A stretch of 64,000 nucleotides of DNA from Glutamicibacter arilaitensis Re117 (GTDB lineage Bacteria > Actinomycetota > Actinomycetes > Actinomycetales > Micrococcaceae). A program made the position numbers and the translations under genes. Location: positions 3,224,001-3,288,000 of the forward strand of contig NC_014550.1 in NCBI RefSeq assembly GCF_000197735.1, read 5' to 3'. Below, in pieces: positions 30,242 to 38,769 of this stretch. A model generated the notes under the pieces. The model made no database searches. It was not told the DNA's origin and saw nothing but the letters and a program-made list of their open reading frames with translations. Every line of letters begins with the position of its first letter. Position 1 is the first letter of the stretch.

Positions 30242-30821
30242 AAATACGACACAGCGCGCAGCTCTGGCGCGCAGAACTTCTAGCTCCGGGAAAATCCGCG
30301 CACTTTTATCCCTTGGCATCATTCTGGGAGTCGGAGCTGTCAGTACCATGGCAGCCTGGTCTGATTCCGCGACGGTTCAAGGGGGAACTTTTACCACCGG
30401 CACTCTCGACTTGAAAATCGGCACCCCGCCGGTGGATAACAATCCACCCCAATTCACCACAGACTTCGCCATGAGTAATATGCGTCCAGGAAGCACTACA
30501 GACGCCGTCTTGAAAGTCACGAACAGCGGAAGTATGCCTTTCGGGTTTACTGCTACCGCTTCGGCTACCAACTCAGGAGCCGGCGCTGATCAATTGGGAT
30601 CCGCGTTGACACTCAAGGCTTATAGTAATAGCAGCTCTGGATCATGTACGGGAGAACCGGTTAGCACTGGTAACACGGCAGCTGATTTTGCTTTACCTCC
30701 CCAGCAACTCGCCGTCGCAGCAACACAAAACCTCTGCTTTCGAGCTACCTTACCAACTAACGCGGCGGCCGCACTGCAAGGCAAATCAAGCGTCATCACT
30801 CTGACATTCACTGCTAAGTAA
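30234..30821 (+). CDS. SipW-dependent secreted protein, second
   Basis: This 195-residue protein has a basic 20-residue lead, a hydrophobic stretch (IRALLSLGIILGVGAVSTMA) and the marker AAWSDSATVQGGTFTTGTLD found at the mature start of SipW substrates. The mature chain contains NMRPGSTTDAVLKVTNSGSM, typical of the TasA-like fold, where such loops bind neighbouring subunits. Two cysteines (GSCTGE, NLCFRA) could form a disulfide outside the cell. It overlaps the LPETG gene upstream and joins the second peptidase by TAATG. Confidence 0.8.
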   Translation: MTKNTTQRAALARRTSSSGKIRALLSLGIILGVGAVSTMAAWSDSATVQGGTFTTGTLDLKIGTPPVDNNPPQFTTDFAMSNMRPGSTTDAVLKVTNSGSMPFGFTATASATNSGAGADQLGSALTLKAYSNSSSGSCTGEPVSTGNTAADFALPPQQLAVAATQNLCFRATLPTNAAAALQGKSSVITLTFTAK

Positions 30822-31381
30822 TGCTAATCTCCAAAAACATCGCACTGACCTTGAAGAACGCGCTCAGGTCCAGGTTGATACATATATGCCGTGAAGTCCT
30901 ACTCACCACAGGTGCGATCCTGGGCGCCCTATGCATTCTTCTGACCGTGGCCTCGCTCGTGTGGAACATCAAGCCGCTCGTGTTTCGTTCGGGATCAATG
31001 TCCCCAACCATCGAAACCGGCGCTCTTGCCTTCTCCAAACCCGTCCCTGCCTCGGAACTCGCGGTCGGTGATGTCGTCAGCGTCGAAACCGCCGACGAGA
31101 GCCGTGTCACCCATCGCATCACTCGGATTGAGGTTGAAGGTCCTGACTTCGCACTGACCCTTCGGGGGGATGCCAATAACGTTGATGATGCGGAATCTTA
31201 TGTGGTGGATTCCGCTGACCGGGTCTTCTTCACGGTACCAAAAGCCGGATACGCGGTGTCGTGGCTATCTGGCTCGGCTGGGACGTTCGTTGGAGGAGTG
31301 GTCGTTGGACTCGTAGTTATTGTATTCCTGCGCCGTCCAAGAACTCCTTCAGAGGAAGCCGCCACGAGGGAAGATCTGTGA
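30821..31381 (+). CDS. sipW: SipW-type signal peptidase I, second copy
   Basis: This second archaeal-type signal peptidase, 186 residues, is quite different from the first. An N-terminal helix (about 27-48) is followed by LVFRSGSMSPTIETG with catalytic Ser59, VTHRITRIEV with His98, and LTLRGDANNVDDAESY. A C-terminal helix (about 145-168) is followed by a short basic tail. Having two peptidases in one operon suggests that each serves different substrates. It is coupled to the genes on both sides by overlapping stop and start codons (TAATG and TGATG). Confidence 0.88.
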   Translation: MLISKNIALTLKNALRSRLIHICREVLLTTGAILGALCILLTVASLVWNIKPLVFRSGSMSPTIETGALAFSKPVPASELAVGDVVSVETADESRVTHRITRIEVEGPDFALTLRGDANNVDDAESYVVDSADRVFFTVPKAGYAVSWLSGSAGTFVGGVVVGLVVIVFLRRPRTPSEEAATREDL

Positions 31382-31707
31382 TGTTAGCGCTTTCTAAAAT
31401 TTATCCGCACCACTCCGAAATGCCTGAATCGCTCGTTCCGTCTATCCCGTCAGTAACTACCTCGGAGATTCGAGGTTCCTTCGTTGAGTCCTTACCGATG
31501 ATCCGTTCAGGACGTCGAGACTTCTTGGAATCAGAACCAAGGTTCGGTGGTCGTGTTTTCTGTGTCGATGGGAAATTTCTGACCGCTCTGCCCCTCGCCC
31601 AGAACTCCTGTTGTGCCACGGGCTACGGCCCTTCTGAGATAGCTCCGCCCCAGCGCAACATCGAAATGCTCCGGAAGACCGTCTATAGAAATGGGCAAAC
31701 GCGGTGA
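31381..31707 (+). CDS. Unrecognised small protein inside the SipW operon
   Basis: This is a 108-residue open frame with no known family, signal peptide or membrane helix. It begins MLALSKIYPHHSEMPESLVP and contains three cysteines (RVFCVDGK, NSCCATG). Evidence that it is real is positional: its ATG overlaps the peptidase stop as TGATG and its stop overlaps the next start as GTGA. Against it, the composition is not clearly coding and no ribosome site stands out. It may be a coupling spacer rather than a functional protein. Confidence 0.5.
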   Translation: MLALSKIYPHHSEMPESLVPSIPSVTTSEIRGSFVESLPMIRSGRRDFLESEPRFGGRVFCVDGKFLTALPLAQNSCCATGYGPSEIAPPQRNIEMLRKTVYRNGQTR

Positions 31708-32216
31708 AAACATTAGAGACACTCACTGTTGCTACCCGTATCAAGGTGCTTCTACTTGCTGTTGGGGTCATGCTTCTGGCGTTCAGTCCCGCTCCGGTTC
31801 AGACAGACGCCGCTTGGACCGATACAGCCCAAGCCTCGGCAGGAATGGGCACGATCACCCTTCCGGAAGTCACTGAACCTAAATGCCAAACAGTGGGAAG
31901 CGATGCCGTTATCACTTGGAATCCACCATCGGGAGGGCTACCCGCGGGGATGCGCTACAAAGTCACCCTTGACAATATCCCCGCCAGACCTAATACCCAA
32001 GGGGTCGTGTATACGAAAGATACGACCCACACCTATGCAAAACGTGGCCTCGGTCATCCACACCCTAATGGCACCATTCTGAACGTAAAAATATTCGCTG
32101 TCATCGACACTTCGACCGCGCCACCAGGCGCCGTGGAATGGTCCAGTTCCGGCAAGCCGACTTCTTCCCTAACGATTCAATATGTGCACTGGGGCAAAAA
32201 ATACAGTTGCCAATAA
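31704..32216 (+). CDS. SipW-dependent secreted protein, third
   Basis: This 170-residue exported protein starts with GTG, overlapping the previous stop. A hydrophobic segment (IKVLLLAVGVMLLAFSPAPV) is followed by TDAAWTDTAQASAGMGTITL, the substrate-type mature start seen in the other two secreted proteins. The mature part has CQTVGSDAVITWNPPSGGLP, resembling a fibronectin-III-like strand pattern, and ends in a cysteine. It is the last gene of the operon. It is more divergent than the other two, so it may be a minor or capping component. Confidence 0.72.
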   Translation: MKTLETLTVATRIKVLLLAVGVMLLAFSPAPVQTDAAWTDTAQASAGMGTITLPEVTEPKCQTVGSDAVITWNPPSGGLPAGMRYKVTLDNIPARPNTQGVVYTKDTTHTYAKRGLGHPHPNGTILNVKIFAVIDTSTAPPGAVEWSSSGKPTSSLTIQYVHWGKKYSCQ

Positions 32217-32480
32217 GACCACAAATCCTCCGCTGGAGCAGAATACGATGACTAAGGGGGCCGGACCTTAGCTCCCTGCCCCTTTCGCTCCCATTCTTCA
32301 ACGCCTCAGGGCGACGTTCGGATCTGCGGCAGGGCCTTCGAAGGTAGCGAACTATGCATACTCGTACAAATGCCCCTCTTCGTCTTGGATTCCTAGATAT
32401 ACGTCTTGATTAGCATAGTTCGTGAGTGTCCAGTTCGTCCGAGATAGCTCGGTTCTTCATCGGAGTCACTTCGCTACTCT
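32217..32480. other. Intergenic region after the SipW operon
   Basis: No gene was recognised here. It holds an inverted repeat, CGAACTATGC at 32348-32357 and GCATAGTTCG at 32413-32422, with 55 bases between arms, which may be an old element end or a regulatory site. The stretch runs up to the ISL3 element. Confidence 0.4.
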
Positions 32481-32500
32481 CCAAAAACGGTCGTTTATGG
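32481..32500. repeat. CGGTCGTTT-type motif beside ISL3 element, copy 1
   Basis: CCAAAAACGGTCGTTTATGG directly abuts the left inverted repeat of the ISL3 element. Related copies sit at 56184 and 60153, also just left of ISL3 elements. The core AAACGGTCGTTT is an inverted repeat. Confidence 0.6.
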
Positions 32501-33947
32501 GCTCTTCAGGATTGAGAGTGTAGCCACCTAAAACCAACACCCGGGATCCCGGGCATGTCGCCAAAACGCGAAAAAGTCGAGGTCTTCCAGAAGAATGGAA
32601 GTTACCACACAAACATTCTTGAAAGACCTCGACGTTGCTCAATTCTACCTTCACCGAACCAGACCTCACCACATTCACCGGACTTGATGGCTTAGGACTC
32701 ACCGCAATTGGGCAGTACCTGGGCGCAGCGAAAGCCGAGATCCTCTGCCACGTCACCACCCCGAACCCCTGGTGCCGCACCTGCGGGGGCGAAGGAACAC
32801 CGAGGGATACCGTCACCCGCAGACTTGCCCACCAACCCTTCGGTTGGCGTCCGACCGTCCTGGTCATCAAACACCGACGCTACCGCTGCGGCCACTGCCA
32901 ACGGGTGTGGCGCGAAGATCTGTCCAGAGCTGCACCGGAACGCCAGAAAATCAGCAGGACCGGCCTGGCCTGGGCCTTGAACGGTTTGGTCTGCCAACAC
33001 CTCTCCGTCTCACGGATCGCCGAAGGCCTCGGCGTCACTTGGAATACCGCCAACGACGCAGTGCTGGCTGAAGGCCAACGCCTGCTGATCGATGACCCTG
33101 CACGGTTTTCCGGCGTCAAGGTCTTAGGCGTAGACGAACACGTATGGAGACATACCCGCACCGGCGACAAATACGTCACCGTCATCGTGGATCTCACCGC
33201 CGTGCGCGATGGCACCGGCACCGCACGCCTGCTGGATATGGTTCCAGGAAGGTCCAAAGCCGTATTCAAGACCTGGCTGGCCGGACAAGACGACCAGTGG
33301 AAGCAGGGCATTGACGTGGTCGCGATGGACGGGTTCACCGGCTTCAAAACCGCAGCTGCCGAAGAGCTTCCCCACGCGGTGGAGGTCTTGGATCCGTTCC
33401 ATGTCGTCAAATTGGGTTCCGAGGCCCTGGATCAATCCCGGCAGCGGGTCCAGCGCGAACAGCATGGCCGGCGAGGACGCAAGGATGACCCGCTGTATAA
33501 GTGCCGTCGGACCTTGACCACGGGGCTGTCCTTAGCCACTGACAAGCAGAAAGCCAAGCTTGAAGACCTGTTCAAGGAGCCGGAGTATGAGCCGGTTCAA
33601 CTGGTCTGGAGCGTGTATCAAAAGATGGTGGATGCCTACCGGCAACCGAAGCCCGAGGTCGGACGGTGGGCCTTGGAGCAACTGATCAACGAAGTTGGCA
33701 CGAAGGTACCGAAAGGGTTGCCGGAGCTGAAAAAGCTCGGCGGCACCCTGCGCAGGAGGAAGACGGACATTCTCGCGTACTTTGATCATATTGGTAGTTC
33801 GAATGGTCCTACCGAGGCTTTGAATGGCAGGTTGGAGCATCTGCGAGGTATCGCGTTGGGGTTCAAGAATCTGGCGCACTATATCGCACGGTCGTTGCTG
33901 GAGACTGGCGGGTTTAGGCCTTGGTTACACTCTCAATCCTGAAGAGC
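32501..33947 (+). mobile_element. ISL3-family insertion sequence, copy 1
   Basis: The left end GCTCTTCAGGATTGAGAGTG (32501 on) and the right end (33926-33947) are perfect 22-bp inverted repeats around a transposase gene. Size is 1447 bp, normal for ISL3. I see no target duplication (GTTTATGG against ACGAAAAC), so flanking DNA may have recombined. The right repeat shares its last bases with the terminator hairpin of the next gene. Confidence 0.9.
32635..33942 (+). CDS. ISL3-family transposase
   Basis: This is a 435-residue ISL3 transposase. The N-terminal zinc-finger-like part has CRTCGGEGTPRDTV and YRCGHCQRVW. The DDE domain carries VLGVDEHVWRHTRTGDKYVT, VVAMDGFTGFKTAAAEELPH and, near the C-terminus, SNGPTEALNGRLEHLRGIAL. 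It starts with TTG at 32635 near the left inverted repeat. It is intact to its natural end (FRPWLHSQS), unlike copy 3 of the window. Confidence 0.92.
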   Translation: MLNSTFTEPDLTTFTGLDGLGLTAIGQYLGAAKAEILCHVTTPNPWCRTCGGEGTPRDTVTRRLAHQPFGWRPTVLVIKHRRYRCGHCQRVWREDLSRAAPERQKISRTGLAWALNGLVCQHLSVSRIAEGLGVTWNTANDAVLAEGQRLLIDDPARFSGVKVLGVDEHVWRHTRTGDKYVTVIVDLTAVRDGTGTARLLDMVPGRSKAVFKTWLAGQDDQWKQGIDVVAMDGFTGFKTAAAEELPHAVEVLDPFHVVKLGSEALDQSRQRVQREQHGRRGRKDDPLYKCRRTLTTGLSLATDKQKAKLEDLFKEPEYEPVQLVWSVYQKMVDAYRQPKPEVGRWALEQLINEVGTKVPKGLPELKKLGGTLRRRKTDILAYFDHIGSSNGPTEALNGRLEHLRGIALGFKNLAHYIARSLLETGGFRPWLHSQS

Positions 33948-33998
33948 ACGAAAACAGCAGCCAACCGCGATCAGCGGTTGGCTGCTGTTTTCGTGCTC
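33944..33998 (-). terminator. Long terminator hairpin after the aminotransferase gene
   Basis: A perfect 25-bp stem (33944-33968 with 33974-33998) with a five-base loop lies ten bases after the aminotransferase stop. The outer GAGC of the left arm is also the tip of the ISL3 inverted repeat, so the element sits right against, or inside, the terminator. Confidence 0.85.
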
Positions 33999-34007
33999 TA
34001 CGAAGGA

Positions 34008-35204
34008 CTAATCCGTCGGAAGCGCCTGGCGCAAGAATGCCGCCACGCGTTCCAGCGACTCGGCCACCTGCTCGTATCCTGCGGCGAATGACAGCCGGAT
34101 GAACAGGTGCCCTTCGAACGGGTCGAAGTCGCCGCCCGGGGTCAGGGCCACCTGGGCACATTCCAGCACCTGGCGGCAGTACTCCCCGGCGGTGCCGAAG
34201 CGGTCGAGCACACGCTCGCTGAGCCGCCCGTAGAGGTAGAACGCGCCGTCGGCCGGCGCTGCTTGCTCGATGCCCAGTTTTCCATAGTTGGCCAGCACCA
34301 GGTCACGGGTCTTCGCGAGCTCAGCGACCCGTTGCTCCGCCTCGGCAAGGCTCGACGGCTCAAAGGCAGCTACCACCGCGCGCTGGGCTGGAGCCGGGGC
34401 GCACAAGGCAAGGTTCGAGGCCAGCGCGTCAACCGTTGGCATCAGGTCATCTGGAACGATCATCCAACCCAATCGCCACCCAGTCATCCCCCAATATTTG
34501 GAGAAGGAAGAGACCACGATGGATGAACGGGAGAACTCCCACGAGGTGTGCGCCTTGCGGTCCTCGACGAATTCAATGCCGTGATAGATCTCGTCGCTGA
34601 TCAGCCGCACCTCATTAGCTTCGCACCACGCGGCCAGCTCAGAGAGCTCCTGGGCGCTGAACATGGTTCCGGTGGGATTGTTCGGCGACGCTACTACCAG
34701 TCCGTCAAGGCGCCCATGTTCCTTCTTGGCTTCTTCAAGCAACTGCACCGTGGGTTGGAAACGCTGTGCTGCACCGGTGGGCAGGTCCACAACTTCCAGC
34801 CCCAGGGCGCGAAGAATATTGGCGTAGGCAGGATAGCCCGGGCGGGCCAAGGCCACTACGTCCCCGGCGTCGAAGGCGGCTAGGAACGATAACTGGAATG
34901 CTCCGGAAGATCCCGTGGTCATCACGAAGTTCTCTGCCGGAACCTGCACGCCATAGGTACCGAGGTAGTGCTTGGCCAAAGCCTGGCGGGTTTCGAGCAG
35001 ACCTGCGGTCGAGGTGTAGCCGAAATCCGCGTGCTGGGCATGGAGCGTGGCAGCCAGTTCATTCACCGCCGCTGGTGCACCACCGCCAGGTTCGCCCACG
35101 CACAACGAGATCACGTCGTAGCCGGCAGCTCGCATGGTGGCGACCTGATCAACAATTTGCATCACTTCAAAGGGAGCAACTTGGGAACGCTGGGAGGCTT
35201 GCAC
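34008..35204 (-). CDS. Pyridoxal-phosphate aminotransferase, class I/II
   Basis: This is a 398-residue fold-type I aminotransferase. VISLCVGEPGGGAPAAVNEL gives the N-terminal substrate-binding part, MTTGSSGAFQLSFLAAFDAG the phosphate-binding loop, VASPNNPTGTMFS the conserved NPTG, LISDEIYHGIEF the Asp/Tyr pair, and VVSSFSKYWGMTGWRLGW the Schiff-base lysine. It is likely an aspartate/alanine-type or aromatic aminotransferase; the donor cannot be fixed. It reads towards the ISL3 element and ends at a long hairpin. Confidence 0.9.
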   Translation of the reverse strand: MQASQRSQVAPFEVMQIVDQVATMRAAGYDVISLCVGEPGGGAPAAVNELAATLHAQHADFGYTSTAGLLETRQALAKHYLGTYGVQVPAENFVMTTGSSGAFQLSFLAAFDAGDVVALARPGYPAYANILRALGLEVVDLPTGAAQRFQPTVQLLEEAKKEHGRLDGLVVASPNNPTGTMFSAQELSELAAWCEANEVRLISDEIYHGIEFVEDRKAHTSWEFSRSSIVVSSFSKYWGMTGWRLGWMIVPDDLMPTVDALASNLALCAPAPAQRAVVAAFEPSSLAEAEQRVAELAKTRDLVLANYGKLGIEQAAPADGAFYLYGRLSERVLDRFGTAGEYCRQVLECAQVALTPGGDFDPFEGHLFIRLSFAAGYEQVAESLERVAAFLRQALPTD

Positions 35205-35313
35205 TATCAGTCCTTCGTTTTACTGGCGTGGAAAACCGACGCATCCTTGCCTTGGTCTTCTCAGCTATCTGGTTCAAGGCTATCTGTTCATGCTCGGTAT
35301 TACATTGGCAGGC

Positions 35314-35361
35314 AGCCGGTGAGCAGGCTCACCGGCTCGGTTCACTCTCCGTTTCCCTTGC
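35314..35361 (+). promoter_or_regulatory. Inverted repeat and possible Pho-box before the phosphoesterase gene
   Basis: AGCCGGTGAGC and GCTCACCGGCT (35314-35337) form an 11-bp inverted repeat with two bases between. It is followed by two loosely similar 11-base units, GTTCACTCTCC and GTTTCCCTTGC (35340-35361), resembling actinobacterial PhoP direct repeats. Phosphate control of the phosphoesterase downstream would make sense, but this is inference. Confidence 0.35.
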
Positions 35362-35440
35362 GTGCACTTTCTGGGCATCGGCACCAACCATCCTCGAAGT
35401 ACCCCGTCTTTACCGGCGATACCTCGCACAGGAGACAAAA

Positions 35441-37336
35441 TTGAAGAAGCCTGTTTCGGCTGCCCTGGCCGCGGCCGTATTGATCCCGCTGGTTCTTGCC
35501 CCGACAGCCAGCGCCGTTGCGCGGCCAGGCAAAGCAGCATCCGTGTCACCAGCGTCCGTGGCAAAGGATCCTGAACCCGGTTTCCGTGTTCTGCCCTACT
35601 TGCAGGCCCCCGCATCTGATTCCATGACCATCAACTGGATCAGCGAAACCGACGAGCCGGGTACCGCCACCATCACCGGCCCCGGCGTGGGAAAATCCGG
35701 AACGCTGAGCAGCGAGCCGATGTACCTTGACCTCATGGGATACACGCAAGCCGAACTTGATCAGCAGATCGAAGGTCTTGAGCAGGGTTCTTGGCTGAAA
35801 TCGAGCTCCAATTACAAGCACTCGGTCACTTTCCAAGACCTGTTGCCAGGCAAGACCTACAGCTACACCGTTTCGCAATCCGGGGAAACGCACCGCGCGG
35901 CATTCAAAACAGCTCCCGAGGGTAAATCTTGGAAGAACGTGCGCATCGTTGCGTTCTCTGATTCCGAGACCGAACCCAGTGGCCGCACCGAACACCGCGA
36001 GTGGGAGCTCTCCCCGGTCAACGGATACGCCGCGGATTCCCTGCAGCGCCCAGGCACCGGTTCCCTCTGGGAGCAGAAGTTCGGCATGACCACCCGCTAC
36101 GGGCAGCCGACGCTACGCTACCCGCTGGATCAGTCCACCGCCTTCAACGAGAACCTCAAGCACATCCAAGCCGCAGATCCTGATCTGGTCATGATGGCCG
36201 GGGACCTGACTCAGGGCTCGGGCTACCAGCCGGCCTGGGATGAATTCTTCGGCCACGTGGCCGGCGAGCACTCGGACCTGGCCTCCAACGTGCCGTTGCT
36301 GCCTGCGGTGGGCAACTGGGAAACCTATGCGGCGCTGAACGGCGGCTACGGCTGGGATGCCGACCGTACCCCGGCGGTCATCTCGCCCAACCGCTTCCTG
36401 GACTACTTCTCGCTGCCGCAGGAGCCGGCGCACCCCGAATACAAGGGTTCCTACTACCGGGTGGACCACTGGCCGGTCACCGTACTGACCTTGGACTCAA
36501 CCAATGGCCGCCCGGATGAAGACACCAAGACCGGCACCCTGTCCGGCGAGGTCTTCTCCGGCGATGACACGAATATGACTGCCGAAAACCTCTCCACCGA
36601 CACCCAGGGCGAGTTCACCTTCGAGTCCTACGTCCAGGGCTTCAAGGACCTGTTCCCGGGCTCCGCTGAAGAGGACGTGGACCTGCCGAACATGGATGCC
36701 GCCTCGGCGCAGTGGGATTGGGCCGAGCAGCAGCTGGCCGAGGCCCGCGCCGCCGGCCAGATCGTGCTGGTCCAGTTCCACCACTCGGCCTACTCCAACG
36801 GCGTGCACGGCACCCCGCCGAACCACGAGCATCCGGACAACCAGTCCGGCACCGCGATGCGTGCCTACACCCCGATGTTCGAGAAGCACGGCGTCGCCGC
36901 GGTGATTTCCGGCCACGACGAAATGTTCGAACGTTCCTGGGTGGATGAGGATGGTGACGGCCGTGGCTTCCACTCCTATGACGTGGGTGTGGCCGCAGAC
37001 GGGCTGCGCGGTGAGAAGCTCGTGAAGAATGCTGAGGGCGAGTATGAGCCGCTGCGCTTCAATTCGCATTCAGAGTGGTCCGCACCGGCAGACCAGCCCG
37101 AGACCTGGGCCGAAGATGAGAACGGGGTTCCGCAGCTGGTCTCTGGCGGCTTGCACTACGGGCATCTGCAGATCGACGTGGCCAACACCGCGAAGGGCGC
37201 GGAACTGACGCTGACCCCGGTGCACATTTTCCCGCAGCTGGACTCCGAGTACCAGCTTGAGAAGACCGAGCGTCGCGTCTACGACGACGTGGTTACTTTC
37301 TCGGTGGACGCCGATGGCGTTCCACTGGCGCAGTAG
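35441..37336 (+). CDS. Secreted metallophosphoesterase (purple acid phosphatase-like)
   Basis: This is a 631-residue secreted calcineurin-like phosphoesterase. The TTG start at 35441, six bases after AGGAG, gives a signal peptide (KKPVSAALAAAVLIPLVLAP, cleaved near TASA). A fibronectin-III-like N-terminal domain follows (FRVLPYLQAPASDSMTINWI). The phosphatase domain shows VMMAGDLTQGSG, VPLLPAVGNWETY, LVQFHHSAYSNGVHG and AAVISGHDEMFERS. The usual first DxH motif is not plain; FSDSETEPSG may stand in its place, which would be a real deviation. The long open frame upstream to 34766 is antisense to the aminotransferase and not part of the gene. The protein probably acts outside the membrane on phosphate esters. 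Confidence 0.83.
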   Translation: MKKPVSAALAAAVLIPLVLAPTASAVARPGKAASVSPASVAKDPEPGFRVLPYLQAPASDSMTINWISETDEPGTATITGPGVGKSGTLSSEPMYLDLMGYTQAELDQQIEGLEQGSWLKSSSNYKHSVTFQDLLPGKTYSYTVSQSGETHRAAFKTAPEGKSWKNVRIVAFSDSETEPSGRTEHREWELSPVNGYAADSLQRPGTGSLWEQKFGMTTRYGQPTLRYPLDQSTAFNENLKHIQAADPDLVMMAGDLTQGSGYQPAWDEFFGHVAGEHSDLASNVPLLPAVGNWETYAALNGGYGWDADRTPAVISPNRFLDYFSLPQEPAHPEYKGSYYRVDHWPVTVLTLDSTNGRPDEDTKTGTLSGEVFSGDDTNMTAENLSTDTQGEFTFESYVQGFKDLFPGSAEEDVDLPNMDAASAQWDWAEQQLAEARAAGQIVLVQFHHSAYSNGVHGTPPNHEHPDNQSGTAMRAYTPMFEKHGVAAVISGHDEMFERSWVDEDGDGRGFHSYDVGVAADGLRGEKLVKNAEGEYEPLRFNSHSEWSAPADQPETWAEDENGVPQLVSGGLHYGHLQIDVANTAKGAELTLTPVHIFPQLDSEYQLEKTERRVYDDVVTFSVDADGVPLAQ

Positions 37337-37378
37337 CAGCCCGGAGCGTAGCCAACACTCGGCAATTGCCGGTGCAGC

Positions 37379-38503
37379 TTAGACCGGCTGACGGCGCACG
37401 ACGCGCCTGATAGTTTTGACCATCATCAGCACCAGCAACAAGATGCCTACATAGCCGTTGATGACGTAGACGATATTTACCATCTGTGAGAACGGCAAGA
37501 CCAGACCAATGATGGTGCCAATGACGGCCAAGGCGATGGTCAGGTATTTGAACCGTGGGGTCTTATCAGCGAAGAAGCGCGAAGACACGGTCCACAGCAG
37601 CGGCACCGCGGTGGTGTAAATTCCGGCAAGGACCATTACCGAGATTCCAGCGGCCATAACCGGGCTAATGTCATTGGCCAGCACCAGCATCGGAATTTCG
37701 GTGCCACCGACCTTCGTGATGTTGGCAAGCAGCCCTAACCCGACGACGATGCAGGCCAGCGAGAAAAGCACGGAACCGACGATGCCGCCGGCGACTGCTT
37801 CCTTGCGGTTGCGTGCAGTCTTGCCCAGCGCGGTGAGGAACGCGGCCAACCACAGCATGCAGAACCCGACGTACGACAGACCAGCCATGAACCAGTTAGT
37901 CGAGGCTTGGGTCAGATCCAAGGACGGCAGCAGTGCCTGCCCTTCAGCGATTCCCGCCGGGTTGCGCATGATGCCCAACAGCCCCAAGGCAATGGCGACA
38001 ATCACAATCAGCGGACCAATCTTGCCGATGACATCCACAAGGCTCTTCAGTCCGAACCAGACGCTGATGCCCACGGCCAAGGCCAGACCGATTCCGCCGA
38101 AGTACTTCGACAGTCCGTAGTGCTCCTCGAATACGGCCCCAGCTCCAGCAACCATCACGGTGAAGCTCAGGAAGACGAACAACACAGAGAAGTAGTCGAA
38201 GAAGGTTCCCACATATTTGCCACAGTAGTAGTGGAAAATCCGTGATGGACGTTCAAATTTCTTTGCCTGCCCGACTATGAAGAACTCAACGGCGACGTAG
38301 CTCATGAGCAGCAGGACGAGCAGACCTGTACCGAAGACGCCCCAGTAGCCGTAGGCGGTGAAGTACTGCAGGATTTCCTGTCCGGTGGCGAAGCCTGAAC
38401 CAATGAGGAAGGCAATAATGGCGCCGGCGTAAGTTAGCACCCGCAGGGAGCCTCCCTTTTCTACCGTGTCCAGATGCGCACGGGTTGTGGAATTACTTGA
38501 CAT
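37379..38503 (-). CDS. YkvI-like membrane permease
   Basis: This 374-residue integral membrane protein has about ten helices. AGAIIAFLIGSGFATGQEIL at the start is typical of the YkvI family and the wider amino-acid permease group (LIGSG on helix 1). The substrate is unknown. The ATG at 38503 has AGGAGA just before it, which settles the start against a longer open frame. A TGATATATCA palindrome lies 52 bases upstream and may be its operator. Confidence 0.82.
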   Translation of the reverse strand: MSSNSTTRAHLDTVEKGGSLRVLTYAGAIIAFLIGSGFATGQEILQYFTAYGYWGVFGTGLLVLLLMSYVAVEFFIVGQAKKFERPSRIFHYYCGKYVGTFFDYFSVLFVFLSFTVMVAGAGAVFEEHYGLSKYFGGIGLALAVGISVWFGLKSLVDVIGKIGPLIVIVAIALGLLGIMRNPAGIAEGQALLPSLDLTQASTNWFMAGLSYVGFCMLWLAAFLTALGKTARNRKEAVAGGIVGSVLFSLACIVVGLGLLANITKVGGTEIPMLVLANDISPVMAAGISVMVLAGIYTTAVPLLWTVSSRFFADKTPRFKYLTIALAVIGTIIGLVLPFSQMVNIVYVINGYVGILLLVLMMVKTIRRVVRRQPV

Positions 38504-38554
38504 GAGGTCTCCTGTTGAATGGGTTCTGCTCCCGCACACGACCAACACTCCGTG

Positions 38555-38564
38555 TGATATATCA
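38555..38564. promoter_or_regulatory. TGATATATCA palindrome upstream of permease
   Basis: This perfect 10-bp palindrome, within TGTGATATATCAATATGTGA, resembles the site at 17317-17330 and GntR/FadR-type operators. It lies between the permease start and an AT-rich segment (38560-38640) in which no gene is seen. Confidence 0.45.
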
Positions 38565-38769
38565 ATATGTGATTAAAGATATATTCATGCACGTGATCTG
38601 GTCAACAGATTTTTGCAATGAGTCTTTCCTGCGACGTGAAAAAGCCAGATTCAGCATCAGGCGAATTGCACAGGCCTTACCGCAGGGCGCACTTGTCGGC
38701 ACGGCTGCGGGTAGTGGAGTATTGAAGCGGACGGTATGTCACCAAGCAGGGTAGAGAGTAGGACGACAG

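Noticed and set aside
34766..35440. N-terminal extension of the phosphoesterase frame
   Set aside because: The extension is antisense to the aminotransferase. The TTG at 35441 has AGGAG ahead of it and gives a proper signal peptide.
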